A stretch of 64,000 bases of DNA from CAZABP01 sp964483245 (GTDB lineage: Bacteria; Planctomycetota; UBA1135; UBA2386). Positions 28,125 through 36,785 of the stretch are shown here, piece after piece (position 1 is the first letter of the stretch; each line of letters opens with the position of its first letter). Position numbers and translations under genes: made by a program. The stretch lies in assembly GCA_964483245.1 (NCBI GenBank), contig CAZABP010000025.1, forward strand, positions 1 to 64,000. Direction: 5' to 3'. A model generated the notes under the pieces. That model was not told the origin of the DNA. It saw nothing but the letters and a program-made list of their open reading frames with translations, and did not search any database.

Positions 28125-29141
28125 CTAACCTGCACCGTTCGCGATCCGCGCGAGCAGTTCTGCATGAACCCGAGCCCATGCGGCCGCGGCGGCAGCCGGC
28201 CGCCGCCCTGCGGCACGCGCGAGCCCGCGCTCGCGCAGCGCACTGCGCAATGCGCCGTCGTCGTGGATCCGGATCAACGCATCCGCGATCGCGGCTTCAT
28301 CCACCGGGTCCACAGTCAGCGCCGCATCGCCGGCGAGTTCGGCAAGGGCGCCGAGGTTGCTGGTCACGACCGGCACGCCGTGGGCGAAGGCCTCGAGCAC
28401 CGGCAGGCCGTAGCCCTCGAGCAGCGAGACGTGCACGACCGCACGCGCGCGCCGCAGGCGCTGCAGCTTCTCGTCTTCCGCGAGATACCCACCCGGCTGC
28501 TGCGGGCCGATCAGACAGAGTTCCGGTAGATCCGGTCGCTGTGCACGCGCGGCTGCGTGTGCACGCAGCAGGCGCGGCAGGTTCTTGCGCGGGCGGGCGT
28601 CGCCGAGCACGAGGAACGGACCACGCAGCGCGTCCGGCGACGCGGGCAGATCCGGCGCGCGCACGCCATGCGGCACGACGAACAGCCGTGCCGGCGGCGC
28701 CCCGTCGGCAAGGCAATCGGCACGCGTCGCTTCGCTCGGGACCAGGATCGCAGCAGCGCGGCGCCAGGCCCGCCGCGCGGCGAGCCGGTGACGCCACGAC
28801 CGGCCGGCGTCGGCGAACTCCGGCGCGTGCCGCCACGGGACGTCGTGCACGGTCGCGACGAGGGGGCCGCGGGACCACGGCGGCAGCGCCGCCACCGGAC
28901 TGTGGTACAGCGTCGCGCCGACCCGGCGCAGCAGGCGCGGCAGCGCAAACTCCCGCGCCCACCATCCATGCGGCACGCGCAGCACGCGCAGATCCAGCTC
29001 GACTTCCGGCGCTGTACGCGGCAGCAGCAACACGCATGCGTGCCTGGTCAGCTGCAGATACGCGGCAAGCGTGTCGAGGAACGAGCGCCCGACTCCGGTG
29101 ATCGGACCGCTGCCGAGCACGCTGCCGTCGAACACGATCAC
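28125..29141 (-). CDS. GT4-family glycosyltransferase (second of cluster)
   Basis: 338 residues. N-terminus VIVFDGSVLGSGPITGVGRS with a glycine loop; VATVHDVPWRHAP, ILVPSEATRADCL, FLVLGDARPRKNLPRLL and VSLLEGYGLPVLEAFAHG (EX7E) all fit GT4 enzymes that build surface polysaccharide or O-antigen chains. Start GTG 29141 overlaps the stop of the gene before it as GTGA, a translational coupling signal. The C-terminal end is Ala/Arg-rich. Confidence 0.87.
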   Translation of the reverse strand: MIVFDGSVLGSGPITGVGRSFLDTLAAYLQLTRHACVLLLPRTAPEVELDLRVLRVPHGWWAREFALPRLLRRVGATLYHSPVAALPPWSRGPLVATVHDVPWRHAPEFADAGRSWRHRLAARRAWRRAAAILVPSEATRADCLADGAPPARLFVVPHGVRAPDLPASPDALRGPFLVLGDARPRKNLPRLLRAHAAARAQRPDLPELCLIGPQQPGGYLAEDEKLQRLRRARAVVHVSLLEGYGLPVLEAFAHGVPVVTSNLGALAELAGDAALTVDPVDEAAIADALIRIHDDGALRSALRERGLARAAGRRPAAAAAAWARVHAELLARIANGAG

Positions 29142-30232
29142 GCAACGACCTCGCGATACAGCTCGGCGTAGGCGGCCGCGCAAGCATCCCAGCGGTACCG
29201 TGCGACGCGCGCATGCCCGCGTTCGCGCAGCTGCGCACGCAGCCGGGCATCGTTCCAGACCCTTGCGGCGCCGGCCGCGATCGCCGACGCGTCCTGCGGA
29301 TCGCACAGCACCGCCGTATCTCCGAGCACCTCCGCCAACGCCGGCGTCTCCCCGGCGACGACCGGGATGCCGGCAGCCATCGCCTCGAGCGGTGGGAAGC
29401 CGAAGCCTTCGAGTTGCGACGGGTACACGAGCAGCCGCGCGTCGCGAAGCAGCCCGGTCAGTTGCGCATCTCCGGCGTCCGGCAACCAGCGCAGCAGTCC
29501 TTCTGCTTCCGCCTGCTGCAGGGCCGCAACCGCCTCGACGCATTCCCAGCCGCGACGGCCGACGACGACCAGCGGCGGACGGGGCGCCGGCAGCAGGCGC
29601 CATGCCGTGATCAGTCGGATGTGGTTCTTGCGCGGTTCGATCGTGCCGATGCACAGCGCGTGGGCTTCCCGGCCCGGCCCGCCCGCGTGGTCCCGCGGCA
29701 GATGGTCTGCGCCGAACGGGATCACGCGGAACTTCGCCGCCGGGAGCTGCAGCAGCTCGATCGCCTGGTCGCGCGTCGCGGCCGTCGGAACGGCGATCCG
29801 CGCCGCCTGCATCGCCGCGGCGCGCGCGCGAGCCGCGAGCCCGGCGCCGGCCGCACCGTGGAACGCCGGATCGGCCGCGAACGCTACGTCGTGCAGCGTC
29901 AACACGGTTGGTCGACGGCGCACCGGCGGATGGATCGTGTCGGTCCAATGGAACAGATCCACGCCGCCGCACAGCGCGCCCGCATCGATCCCGGTGCGCG
30001 CGCAGACAGGCTGCCAGCGCCCCGGCAGCGGCCAGCGGCGCAGCGCCGGGACGAGCTCGGCCGGAGGTGCGACCCGGGCGCGGGCGAGCGCATGCCCGAA
30101 CAGCCGCAGCTCGAGGTCGGTGCGGCGCGCCAGCGCCCGCGCAAGCTCTCGCGTGGCGCGCGCGATCCCCGCCGCGCCGAGCAGCGCCGGCCGGAAGTCG
30201 AGTCCGACGCGAAGTCGCGGCTCCGGCCCCAT
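29138..30232 (-). CDS. GT4-family glycosyltransferase (first of cluster)
   Basis: 364 residues. RVGLDFRPALLGAAGIARAT, LTLHDVAFAADPAFHG, IAVPTAATRDQAI, CIGTIEPRKNHIRLI and the EX7E motif in PSQLEGFGFPPLEAMA mark a GT-B, GT4 enzyme. Start ATG 30232 is chosen over an in-frame start at 30289 because the extra 19 residues are Arg-rich and the domain begins right after. It heads a three-gene glycosyltransferase operon and diverges from the carboxypeptidase-regulatory-like gene across 67 bp. No polymerase or exporter is adjacent. Confidence 0.87.
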   Translation of the reverse strand: MGPEPRLRVGLDFRPALLGAAGIARATRELARALARRTDLELRLFGHALARARVAPPAELVPALRRWPLPGRWQPVCARTGIDAGALCGGVDLFHWTDTIHPPVRRRPTVLTLHDVAFAADPAFHGAAGAGLAARARAAAMQAARIAVPTAATRDQAIELLQLPAAKFRVIPFGADHLPRDHAGGPGREAHALCIGTIEPRKNHIRLITAWRLLPAPRPPLVVVGRRGWECVEAVAALQQAEAEGLLRWLPDAGDAQLTGLLRDARLLVYPSQLEGFGFPPLEAMAAGIPVVAGETPALAEVLGDTAVLCDPQDASAIAAGAARVWNDARLRAQLRERGHARVARYRWDACAAAYAELYREVVA

Positions 30233-30299
30233 CGGCCGGTCACGATAGCCGTCGCAACCGCGGCGGCGACGCGGGCTATCCTCCTTCACCCCCGTTCCC

Positions 30300-31871
30300 T
30301 TGGCGTCGACGCGTTCCCCGTTCCAGCTCCTGGCAGGCCTGCTGCTGCTCGGTGGTCTGGTCGCTTATCTCGGAGTCTCCGTGTTCGCTGGCGATCCGCC
30401 GGCCGAGATCCGGATCCCGGGACCGGCCGGTGACAACGTCGTCGCCGAGCTGCCGCCAGAACCGGCGGCACCGGCCTCGGCGGCCCCCGCGAACGACGCG
30501 ATCGTGCGCTACACGGTCGACCTCGAGCCGCGCGCCGCGCTGGGTCCGCCGGCGCAGCTCCGTCCCGAGGTCGAAGTCCGGCGCGGGCAGATCCCGGTGC
30601 ATGCCGCCGTGGAGTGGCTCGCGGGGCCGGCGGCGCTGCCGTGGATCGAGCCGCGCCCCACCCAGAGGCACCTGTTGCGGATCACACCTGCCGGCGGTTC
30701 CGCGCTGTTCCGGATCGTGCGGATCCCGCCCGAGCCGGGCGCTCCGATCCTGGTCGAGCTGCAGGGGACCCACGTCGTCGCCGGGAACGTGCACGGGCCG
30801 GACGGCGCACCGCTCGCCGGCGCTTCGATCTGGGCGGCGGGTGCGGAAGCGCAGACCGATGAGCGCGGGCGGTTCGAGGTCGCGGGCGTCCCCGGCGGCG
30901 ATGGTGTTCCGATCGTCGTGCAGGCTGAGGGCATGGCGACGCAGCACCTGGTGCTGCAGCTCACCGGGCCGGCAGACGCGTTGCGATTCGACCTGGCGCC
31001 GGCGGCGACGGTGCAGGTGCAGCTCGCGGCCGAAGCCGTCGCGGGGGCATCGCCGCAGCTGTTCGTCGCACCGGCCGGCAGCGGCGCGCACACCGCGGCG
31101 CTTGCGTATCCGTTCTTCTTCCAGGCGGTTCGCGGTGGGGTCCCATTCGATGGCGATGGCCGCGCGCAGCTCCGGGACCTGCCCCGCGGGATCGCCGTGC
31201 GCCTGCATCTGCAGGATCCGCTGCGCGCCAGCGTCGACGCACCGGTCGTCACGACCGGCGCCGAGCTCGCGCGTGCGCAGCTGCGCGCGCAGGAGGTGCC
31301 GCTGCTGCACGGGCAGTTGATCCTCGCGCGCGGCGGCGCCCCGGCCGACGGGATCGTGCGCGCGACGGTTCCGGGCGCGGGCACGCGCCGGATCGTGGAG
31401 CAGGATTGGATCCTGCCACCGGCTGCGCATCTGGACGGGGATCTCGTCGCGCACGTGGCCGCAGACGGATCGTTCACGATCGGCTTGCGCCAGCAAGGAC
31501 GCAACGCGCTCGTGACCGCGATCGCGCCGGGATGCTGGCAGCGCAGCGTCGAGCTGCGCGGCCGGCCGGATGGGCCAGCGGCGCCATGGCTGATGCCGGC
31601 GTTCAGCGGCGACGCTGTGGCGGAGACGCCCGAGCTGAGGCTCGACTTCCCGGCGGCCGGCCCGTTCGAGCTGAGGATCCGCCAACACGGAAAGACCCTG
31701 CGCGACTGGACGCGCTGGTCACCGGCGGAACCGTTCCGCGTCGCGCTGCGCGAGCCGGTGTTGCTCGATCTGGACGTGACGCGCCTGCCTCTCGATGGCA
31801 GCGAGCCGACGGTGACGCAGCTGCGAGACGTCGTCGTCACCGGCGCGCAGGCGCTCGTCGTCCCGCACTGA
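30300..31871 (+). CDS. Membrane-anchored protein with carboxypeptidase-regulatory-like domain
   Basis: 523 residues. One N-terminal hydrophobic segment (LLAGLLLLGGLVAYLGVSVF) would anchor or export it. Around 160-215 the sequence VVAGNVHGPDGAPLAGASIW, AQTDERGRFEVAGVPGG matches the carboxypeptidase regulatory-like (transthyretin-type) fold. The rest is beta-rich with no recognised enzyme motif. The start is weakly supported: the frame begins with TTG 30300 without a good ribosome site. Likely an envelope or extracellular protein of unknown role. Confidence 0.7.
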   Translation: MASTRSPFQLLAGLLLLGGLVAYLGVSVFAGDPPAEIRIPGPAGDNVVAELPPEPAAPASAAPANDAIVRYTVDLEPRAALGPPAQLRPEVEVRRGQIPVHAAVEWLAGPAALPWIEPRPTQRHLLRITPAGGSALFRIVRIPPEPGAPILVELQGTHVVAGNVHGPDGAPLAGASIWAAGAEAQTDERGRFEVAGVPGGDGVPIVVQAEGMATQHLVLQLTGPADALRFDLAPAATVQVQLAAEAVAGASPQLFVAPAGSGAHTAALAYPFFFQAVRGGVPFDGDGRAQLRDLPRGIAVRLHLQDPLRASVDAPVVTTGAELARAQLRAQEVPLLHGQLILARGGAPADGIVRATVPGAGTRRIVEQDWILPPAAHLDGDLVAHVAADGSFTIGLRQQGRNALVTAIAPGCWQRSVELRGRPDGPAAPWLMPAFSGDAVAETPELRLDFPAAGPFELRIRQHGKTLRDWTRWSPAEPFRVALREPVLLDLDVTRLPLDGSEPTVTQLRDVVVTGAQALVVPH

Positions 31872-32017
31872 GAACTGGGAATCTCCAAGCCTGAGAACCG
31901 CCAGCGTGCGGTCGCAGCGCGGGATCCGCACCGCAGCGCCGTGGCTGTGATGCATGCGCCAGCCGCGCGCAGCGAGCTACCTATACTTCGGCCCGGGAGA
32001 GTCAACGACAGCCAGGA

Positions 32018-32578
32018 ATGACGATGCAGGAGACGGGGCAGGGGTCACGGCAGGGAGCGCGCAGCGGGTTGCGCCGAGGTCGTTCTTCTTCTTCTTCGAC
32101 TTCGACCGCGCATGGGCCGGCGGAGCGCCAAGAACTGCTCGATGAAGTCCTGCGTTGGAAACCCGGTTCAGCTGCCTACGGCGTCGCCGGTGCGCAGACG
32201 AACCGCGAGCCGCAACGAGCCCGCCGCGCACTCGGGCGCGTGGTCGCCGCCGTGCTGCTCGCGCCGTGCCTGCTCGTGTTCGGTTGCGGCTGGTACGGCG
32301 CCGGGGCCGCCGGACTCGACGAGATGCGCCGCGAGGCGCGCGCCGACCGCCTCGTGCACCAGACGATCGACGCGATCGCCGCCTGGTCGTTCGACTCCGT
32401 GTCGGCCATGGACGGTGCGTCGATCCTCGAGCATGCGTCGCGCGAGCACTCCGACTTCCGCGTCGACCTCGCCGTCACGCCGAACCGGAGCGGCCTGCTC
32501 GAAGTGCAGGCCGTGCTCCGCGACAACCGGACCAGCCGCGAGATGGCACGCTTCGTGACCTACCGCGGTCGCGGTTGA
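32018..32578 (+). CDS. Putative pseudopilin-like or single-pass membrane protein
   Basis: 186 residues. A basic, Ser-rich N-terminal half is followed by one hydrophobic segment (VVAAVLLAPCLLVFGCGWYG, about 92-111), a helical stretch with alternating charge (LDEMRREARADRLVHQTIDA), then a short beta-rich end FRVDLAVTPNRSGLLEVQAV. The hydrophobic helix plus heptad-like helix plus small beta domain resembles type II/IV pseudopilins, but no prepilin peptidase site is evident, so the assignment is weak. A strong terminator follows 52 bp downstream. Confidence 0.55.
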   Translation: MTMQETGQGSRQGARSGLRRGRSSSSSTSTAHGPAERQELLDEVLRWKPGSAAYGVAGAQTNREPQRARRALGRVVAAVLLAPCLLVFGCGWYGAGAAGLDEMRREARADRLVHQTIDAIAAWSFDSVSAMDGASILEHASREHSDFRVDLAVTPNRSGLLEVQAVLRDNRTSREMARFVTYRGRG

Positions 32579-32630
32579 TGGATCTCTCTCGATCACCCTA
32601 GCGGGTGTTCTCCTTTTGGTGTGTGCGTTG

Positions 32631-32663
32631 CCCCGGCCGGGTCGGACCCGGCCGGGGCTTTTT
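32631..32663 (+). terminator. Rho-independent terminator
   Basis: Perfect 11-bp stem CCCCGGCCGGG / CCCGGCCGGGG (32631-32641 with 32647-32657), loop TCGGA, followed by CTTTTTC. It ends the transcript of the small membrane-protein gene and lies 36 bp before the HD-domain gene. Confidence 0.9.
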
Positions 32664-32698
32664 CGTGCCGGTCGTCGCCGTGGCTATCGTGCGCCCGG

Positions 32699-34069
32699 AT
32701 GACGGCGACGAGCATCGTGACGCTGCGTGACCCGGTCCACGGGGACATCGAGCTGACGCGCGAGGAGATCCGGCTCGTCGACACGCCGGAGTTCCAGCGG
32801 CTGCGCGGCGTGCGCCAGCTCGGCACGGCGCACCTGGTCTACCCCGGTGCTTCGCACACGCGGTTCGAGCATTCGATCGGCGCGATGCACATGACCGGTC
32901 GGCTGCTGGACGCCGTGGCACGGGCAGCGGAGCGTGCCCCGGACGAGATGCTCGGCATCGACGCCGATGCGCGTCGCATCCTGCGCATCGCGACGCTGCT
33001 GCACGACGTCACGCACATCCCGTTCGGTCACAACATCGAAGACCAGACCGGACTGCTCCCGCGGCACGACCGGCCGGAGCGGTTCCGCGCGCTGCTCGCG
33101 CGCAGCGAGCTCGGGGACCGGCTGCGTGAGACCGGTCTCGGTGACCACGTGCTCTCGGTGTTGACCGGCGAAGGGGCCGAAGTGCCGCCGTTCTGGCGCC
33201 AGGTCGTCTCCGACACGATCGATCCGGACCTGATGGACTACCTGCGCCGCGATGCCTGGTACACCGGGCTCGAGCTGCGCTACGACGAGCGGATCCTGTC
33301 GCACTTCGCGGTCGACCGCGCCGGCCAGCGGCTGTTCCTGGACTGCGAGAAGCACGGCATGCTGCGCGAGGACGTCGTCTCGGAGGCGATCCGGATGCTC
33401 GAGGCGCGCTACCACTTCTCCGAGCGCGTCTACTACCACCACGCCAAGATCGCCGCGGGCGCGCTGGTCGCGCGGATGGTCGAGCTGGCGCTGCGCGCCG
33501 GTGCCTTGACCGCCGACGACCTGCAGCGCGCGACCGACGACGTGCTGATCGACCGGCTCGGCACGCTGCAGCTCGACGACGCCGTGGCGACCGCGCGCCT
33601 GCATCGGTTCGTGCAGCACCTGCGCCGGCGCGAGCTGCCCAAGCGGGTGCTCGTGCTGCCGTTCTATCTGAACCGCGGCGTGCAACAGGAGCTGCTCGAG
33701 ACCTACTTCACGCCGGGGCATCCGCAGCCACGCTTCGAATGGGAGGAGGCGCGCGAGCGGGAGGCACGCGCGCGGTTCGGGCGTGAGCTGGACGTGATCC
33801 TGTACTGCCCGAGCCGGCAGATGCAGTTGAAGGAGGCACGCACGCTGGTGCGCTTCCCCGGGCACGGCGAGCGGATCGTGCCGATGCGCGAGCTGGCGCC
33901 GGAGATCCCGCGGCTGGCGGAGCTCGAAGCGGCCTACGCGCGGTTGTGGAAGCTGTACGTGTTCACGTCGGAGCCGGACCACGCGGTGCGGCGCCAGCTG
34001 CAGCAGCTCTGCCTGGCGGCGCTGCCGCGCGGGTGCGCGAATGCGCTGAGTATCGGTGGACGGGCATGA
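32699..34069 (+). CDS. HD-superfamily phosphohydrolase (dGTPase-like, YwfO/COG1078 type)
   Basis: 456 residues, cytoplasmic. The start MTATSIVTLRDPVHGDIEL is the standard N-terminus of this family (DPVHG, then LVDTPEFQRLRGVRQLG). The metal-binding HD motif is in FEHSIGAMHM and LLHDVTHIPFGHNIED, and a downstream Asp in DPDLMDYLRRDAWYTG completes the set. B. subtilis YwfO and E. faecalis relatives hydrolyse dNTPs, so deoxynucleotide triphosphohydrolase activity is likely but inferred. It overlaps the next small gene by 4 bp. Confidence 0.88.
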   Translation: MTATSIVTLRDPVHGDIELTREEIRLVDTPEFQRLRGVRQLGTAHLVYPGASHTRFEHSIGAMHMTGRLLDAVARAAERAPDEMLGIDADARRILRIATLLHDVTHIPFGHNIEDQTGLLPRHDRPERFRALLARSELGDRLRETGLGDHVLSVLTGEGAEVPPFWRQVVSDTIDPDLMDYLRRDAWYTGLELRYDERILSHFAVDRAGQRLFLDCEKHGMLREDVVSEAIRMLEARYHFSERVYYHHAKIAAGALVARMVELALRAGALTADDLQRATDDVLIDRLGTLQLDDAVATARLHRFVQHLRRRELPKRVLVLPFYLNRGVQQELLETYFTPGHPQPRFEWEEAREREARARFGRELDVILYCPSRQMQLKEARTLVRFPGHGERIVPMRELAPEIPRLAELEAAYARLWKLYVFTSEPDHAVRRQLQQLCLAALPRGCANALSIGGRA

Positions 34070-34332
34070 GCTCGCGCAACGAGATTCCGTCCGATACGTC
34101 GCGTGCCGCCGAGCAGGTGCAGATCGACGCGTGGCGGCGCATGACACCGGAGCAGAAGGTCGCACAAGTGTTCGCGCTGAACCGCCTCGTGCACGAAGTC
34201 GCTGCGGCGGGAGTCCGCGACGAGTACCCGGATGCGAGCGAGCGGGAGGTCTTCTTGCGCGTGATGGTGCGCAAGCTCGGTCCCGAGCTCGTCGCGCGCG
34301 TCTATGGGTTCGACGCGGAGCGTGGTGCGTGA
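34066..34332 (+). CDS. Small conserved-type hypothetical protein
   Basis: 88 residues, helical: WRRMTPEQKVAQVFALNRLV, then AAGVRDEYPDASEREVFLRV and LGPELVARVYGFD. Short proteins with this MTPEQK...ALNR...A/G-I/V-R...YPDAS-x-RE pattern are common in bacteria without known function. It starts at ATG 34066, coupled (ATGA) to the HD-domain gene, which suggests joint expression. Confidence 0.65.
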   Translation: MSSRNEIPSDTSRAAEQVQIDAWRRMTPEQKVAQVFALNRLVHEVAAAGVRDEYPDASEREVFLRVMVRKLGPELVARVYGFDAERGA

Positions 34333-34403
34333 GCGAGCCGAGCCCGTTCGATCCGCTCAGCGTCGTCCCATGAAGCGCCCGCAGGGACCGCGGAACCTGC
34401 CGG

Positions 34404-35462
34404 CTACCAATCCCCGCGGAACTTCAACAATCCGTCGCGCACCTTGCGGTAGAGCTGCGCCGTCGCGCGCACGTCGGCCGCGTTGTATTCCGCGATCCGC
34501 GCGATCTCGCCGCGCGTGTAGGCCGGCGCCACCATCGAGCCGTCCATCTGCTCCTTGGGGCTCTCGATCCCCAGCGCCCAACACCAGACATCCAGGCCGG
34601 ACGGGCCGAGCGCGCGTTCGCCGTGCGTCAACACGCGCCACAGGTCGAGGTGCGGGCGCAGGTCGAACCGGTGCGAGATCAGGTCGATCCGCGCCGGGAT
34701 CCCGTGGATCAGGCTGCGTGCGATCAGGAACGGGACGTCGAAGCCGCGCCCGTTGAACGTGACGACGGTGTCGGCCGCGCGCGCGAGGCACCAGAACGCA
34801 CGCAGCAGGTCCATCTCCGACACCGGGTGCATCCAGTCGGCGAGCGGCGCGGCCGGCTGCTCCGGCGGCACGACCAGCGCGTGCACCGGCGCCTGTTCGT
34901 CGTCGCCGTCACAGAACGCCAGCGAGACGACCTTGCCGAACAGCGGCGAGAGGCCCATCGCGGCATCCGGCTCGAGCTTCTGTGCTTCGGCGTGCTTGGT
35001 CAGCTTCTCGGCGACGGTGCTCGGCAGCTCGCGGCGCTCGGCCGCCGGCACGGTCTCGATGTCGAACACGAGCGCGCGGCACTGCAGGCCGGCGATCAGC
35101 TCGTGACCATCGCCGTGCAGCCCCTGCGCCTGCGCGGCGAGCTCGTCCTCGGTCAGCGCGCGCAGCAGCTTGATCGTCAGTTGCCGCACGCCGCGATACT
35201 CCCCGACCGCGAACCGCACCTTGACGGCGGCGCCGCGCGCCAACCCCCGCGCCGCCTCGAGCGCCGGCTTCGCATCGCTCCAGATCTTGGCGGCGATGCT
35301 CGCCGCAGCGTCCGCGAGCACGAGATCGACGTACGGTTTCCCGTCGCTCGTCACCCGTTCGCCGATCCGCTCGATCAGCGCATGTGCGTCTGCCTCGCTG
35401 CCGATCGCGAGCTGCTCCAGCTCACCGAGCGATCCGAGCGTGACATGGTCGCGCGCGCTCAC
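34404..35462 (-). CDS. OB-fold plus DEDD 3-prime-5-prime exonuclease (PolB-like exonuclease)
   Basis: 352 residues in two parts. Residues 1-95 form an OB-fold-like module (KPYVDLVLADAAASIAAKIW, VKVRFAVGEYRGVRQLTIKL) similar to the nucleic-acid-binding OB domain of YhaM exoribonucleases. Residues ~110-350 are a predicted PolB-like DEDD exonuclease: VFDIETVPAAE (first D and E), VVTFNGRGFDVPFL (second D) and YNAADVRATAQLY (last D). The combination suggests a single-strand nuclease in repair or RNA decay. Start GTG 35462 overlaps the aminotransferase stop as GTGA. Confidence 0.8.
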   Translation of the reverse strand: MSARDHVTLGSLGELEQLAIGSEADAHALIERIGERVTSDGKPYVDLVLADAAASIAAKIWSDAKPALEAARGLARGAAVKVRFAVGEYRGVRQLTIKLLRALTEDELAAQAQGLHGDGHELIAGLQCRALVFDIETVPAAERRELPSTVAEKLTKHAEAQKLEPDAAMGLSPLFGKVVSLAFCDGDDEQAPVHALVVPPEQPAAPLADWMHPVSEMDLLRAFWCLARAADTVVTFNGRGFDVPFLIARSLIHGIPARIDLISHRFDLRPHLDLWRVLTHGERALGPSGLDVWCWALGIESPKEQMDGSMVAPAYTRGEIARIAEYNAADVRATAQLYRKVRDGLLKFRGDW

Positions 35463-36646
35463 TTCGCGCGGGCGAAGGCGCCCAGCCGCGCGACCGCCTT
35501 CTCGAGGTCGGTCATCGACGCCGAGAAGCTGAGCCGGATGAAGCCGGGGATCGCGAACGGCGTCCCGGGCACGGTCGCCAGGTGTGCTTCGTGCAACAGC
35601 CGCCGCGCGAGCTCGACGTCGTCGCAGCGCAGCCGCGCGCACAGCTCGCGCGCATCGACCAGCGCGTAGAACGCGCCGCCCGGAGCGGCCAGCTGCAGGC
35701 CTGGGATCTCCGCGATCTGCGCGACGAGGTAGCGGCGGCGCGCATCGAACGACTCCATGCGCCGCCGCGCCTCGGCGGCGTGATCGCCGTTGCACAGCGC
35801 CAGCGCGGCGTGCTGGCTGATCGTGCAGGCATTGCCGAGCACCTGGCTCTGGATCCGCGCCGCCGCTGCGATCAGCGGCGCCGGTCCGGCGAGGAACCCG
35901 ATCCGCCAGCCGGTCATCGAGTGGCTCTTCGTGCCGCCGTTGACGACCAGCACCCGGCCATCCCCGTCCGGCAAAGCAGCCGGCGACACGTGCTCGCGGC
36001 CGTCGTACAGCATGCTGCCGTAGATCTCGTCCGACAGGATCCACAGGCCGGCTGCCGCGGCCGCGCGCACGATCCCCTCGATCTGCGCGCGCGAAGGCAC
36101 CGCGCCGGACGGATTGTTCGGGTAGTTCAGGATCAGGCCCTTCGCGCGGTGCTCCCGCGCGGCGGCTGCGATCTGGTCGCCGTCGTGCACGAATCCCTGC
36201 TCCGGCACGGCCGGCACGACGATCGGCTCGCCGTCCGCTACCCGGATCAGGTCTGGATACGAGACCCAGAACGGTGCGAGCAGCAGCACCCGGTCGCCCC
36301 GCTCGACCAGCGACAGCAGGGCCATGTGCAGCGCAGGCTTGGCACCTGCGGTCACGAGCACGTTCTCGGCTGCGTAGCGCAGCCCATAGGTCGCGCCGAA
36401 CCAGCGCGCCGCGGCAGCCCGCAGATCCGGCATCCCGGCCGCCGCCGTGTAGCGCGTCTGCCCGGCGTCGATCGCCGCGACCCCGGCCTGCGCGATCGAC
36501 GGCACGGTCGGGAAGTCCGGTTCGCCGGCGCTCAGCGAAACGACGTCGTGCCCGGCTGCCCGCAGCGCGAGCGCCTCGGCCATGATCGCGAGCGTCGCGG
36601 ACTCCTGGATGCCGCGCGCGCGCGACGACGGTGAAGGTGAGGGCAT
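35459..36646 (-). CDS. Class I/II aminotransferase, aspartate/aromatic type
   Basis: PLP-dependent transaminase of 395 residues. ARGIQESATLAIMAEALALR and LSAGEPDFPTVPSIAQAG match the subgroup Ib aspartate aminotransferases; NYPNNPSGAVPS binds cofactor and substrate, SDEIYGSMLYDG supplies the PLP-ring Asp, TKSHSMTGWRIGF the Schiff-base lysine, and FIRLSFSAS the C-terminal Arg that holds the substrate carboxylate. Aspartate/2-oxoglutarate or prephenate transamination is likely; exact specificity cannot be read. Start ATG 36646; the upstream extension is not conserved-looking. It is coupled to the exonuclease gene. Confidence 0.88.
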   Translation of the reverse strand: MPSPSPSSRARGIQESATLAIMAEALALRAAGHDVVSLSAGEPDFPTVPSIAQAGVAAIDAGQTRYTAAAGMPDLRAAAARWFGATYGLRYAAENVLVTAGAKPALHMALLSLVERGDRVLLLAPFWVSYPDLIRVADGEPIVVPAVPEQGFVHDGDQIAAAAREHRAKGLILNYPNNPSGAVPSRAQIEGIVRAAAAAGLWILSDEIYGSMLYDGREHVSPAALPDGDGRVLVVNGGTKSHSMTGWRIGFLAGPAPLIAAAARIQSQVLGNACTISQHAALALCNGDHAAEARRRMESFDARRRYLVAQIAEIPGLQLAAPGGAFYALVDARELCARLRCDDVELARRLLHEAHLATVPGTPFAIPGFIRLSFSASMTDLEKAVARLGAFARAK

Positions 36647-36785
36647 CGATTCCGGCAGCAGTGGGGGCCGCAAGTATGGTCGCGCGCCGGGGCGGCGCAA
36701 GAATCCCGGCCGGGGTGCGTCTGACGCCGCTCCGACCGGCGGCTCCGCCCTTTGTCCGATCTGGGCCGTCGCTACGGTGGCATCG

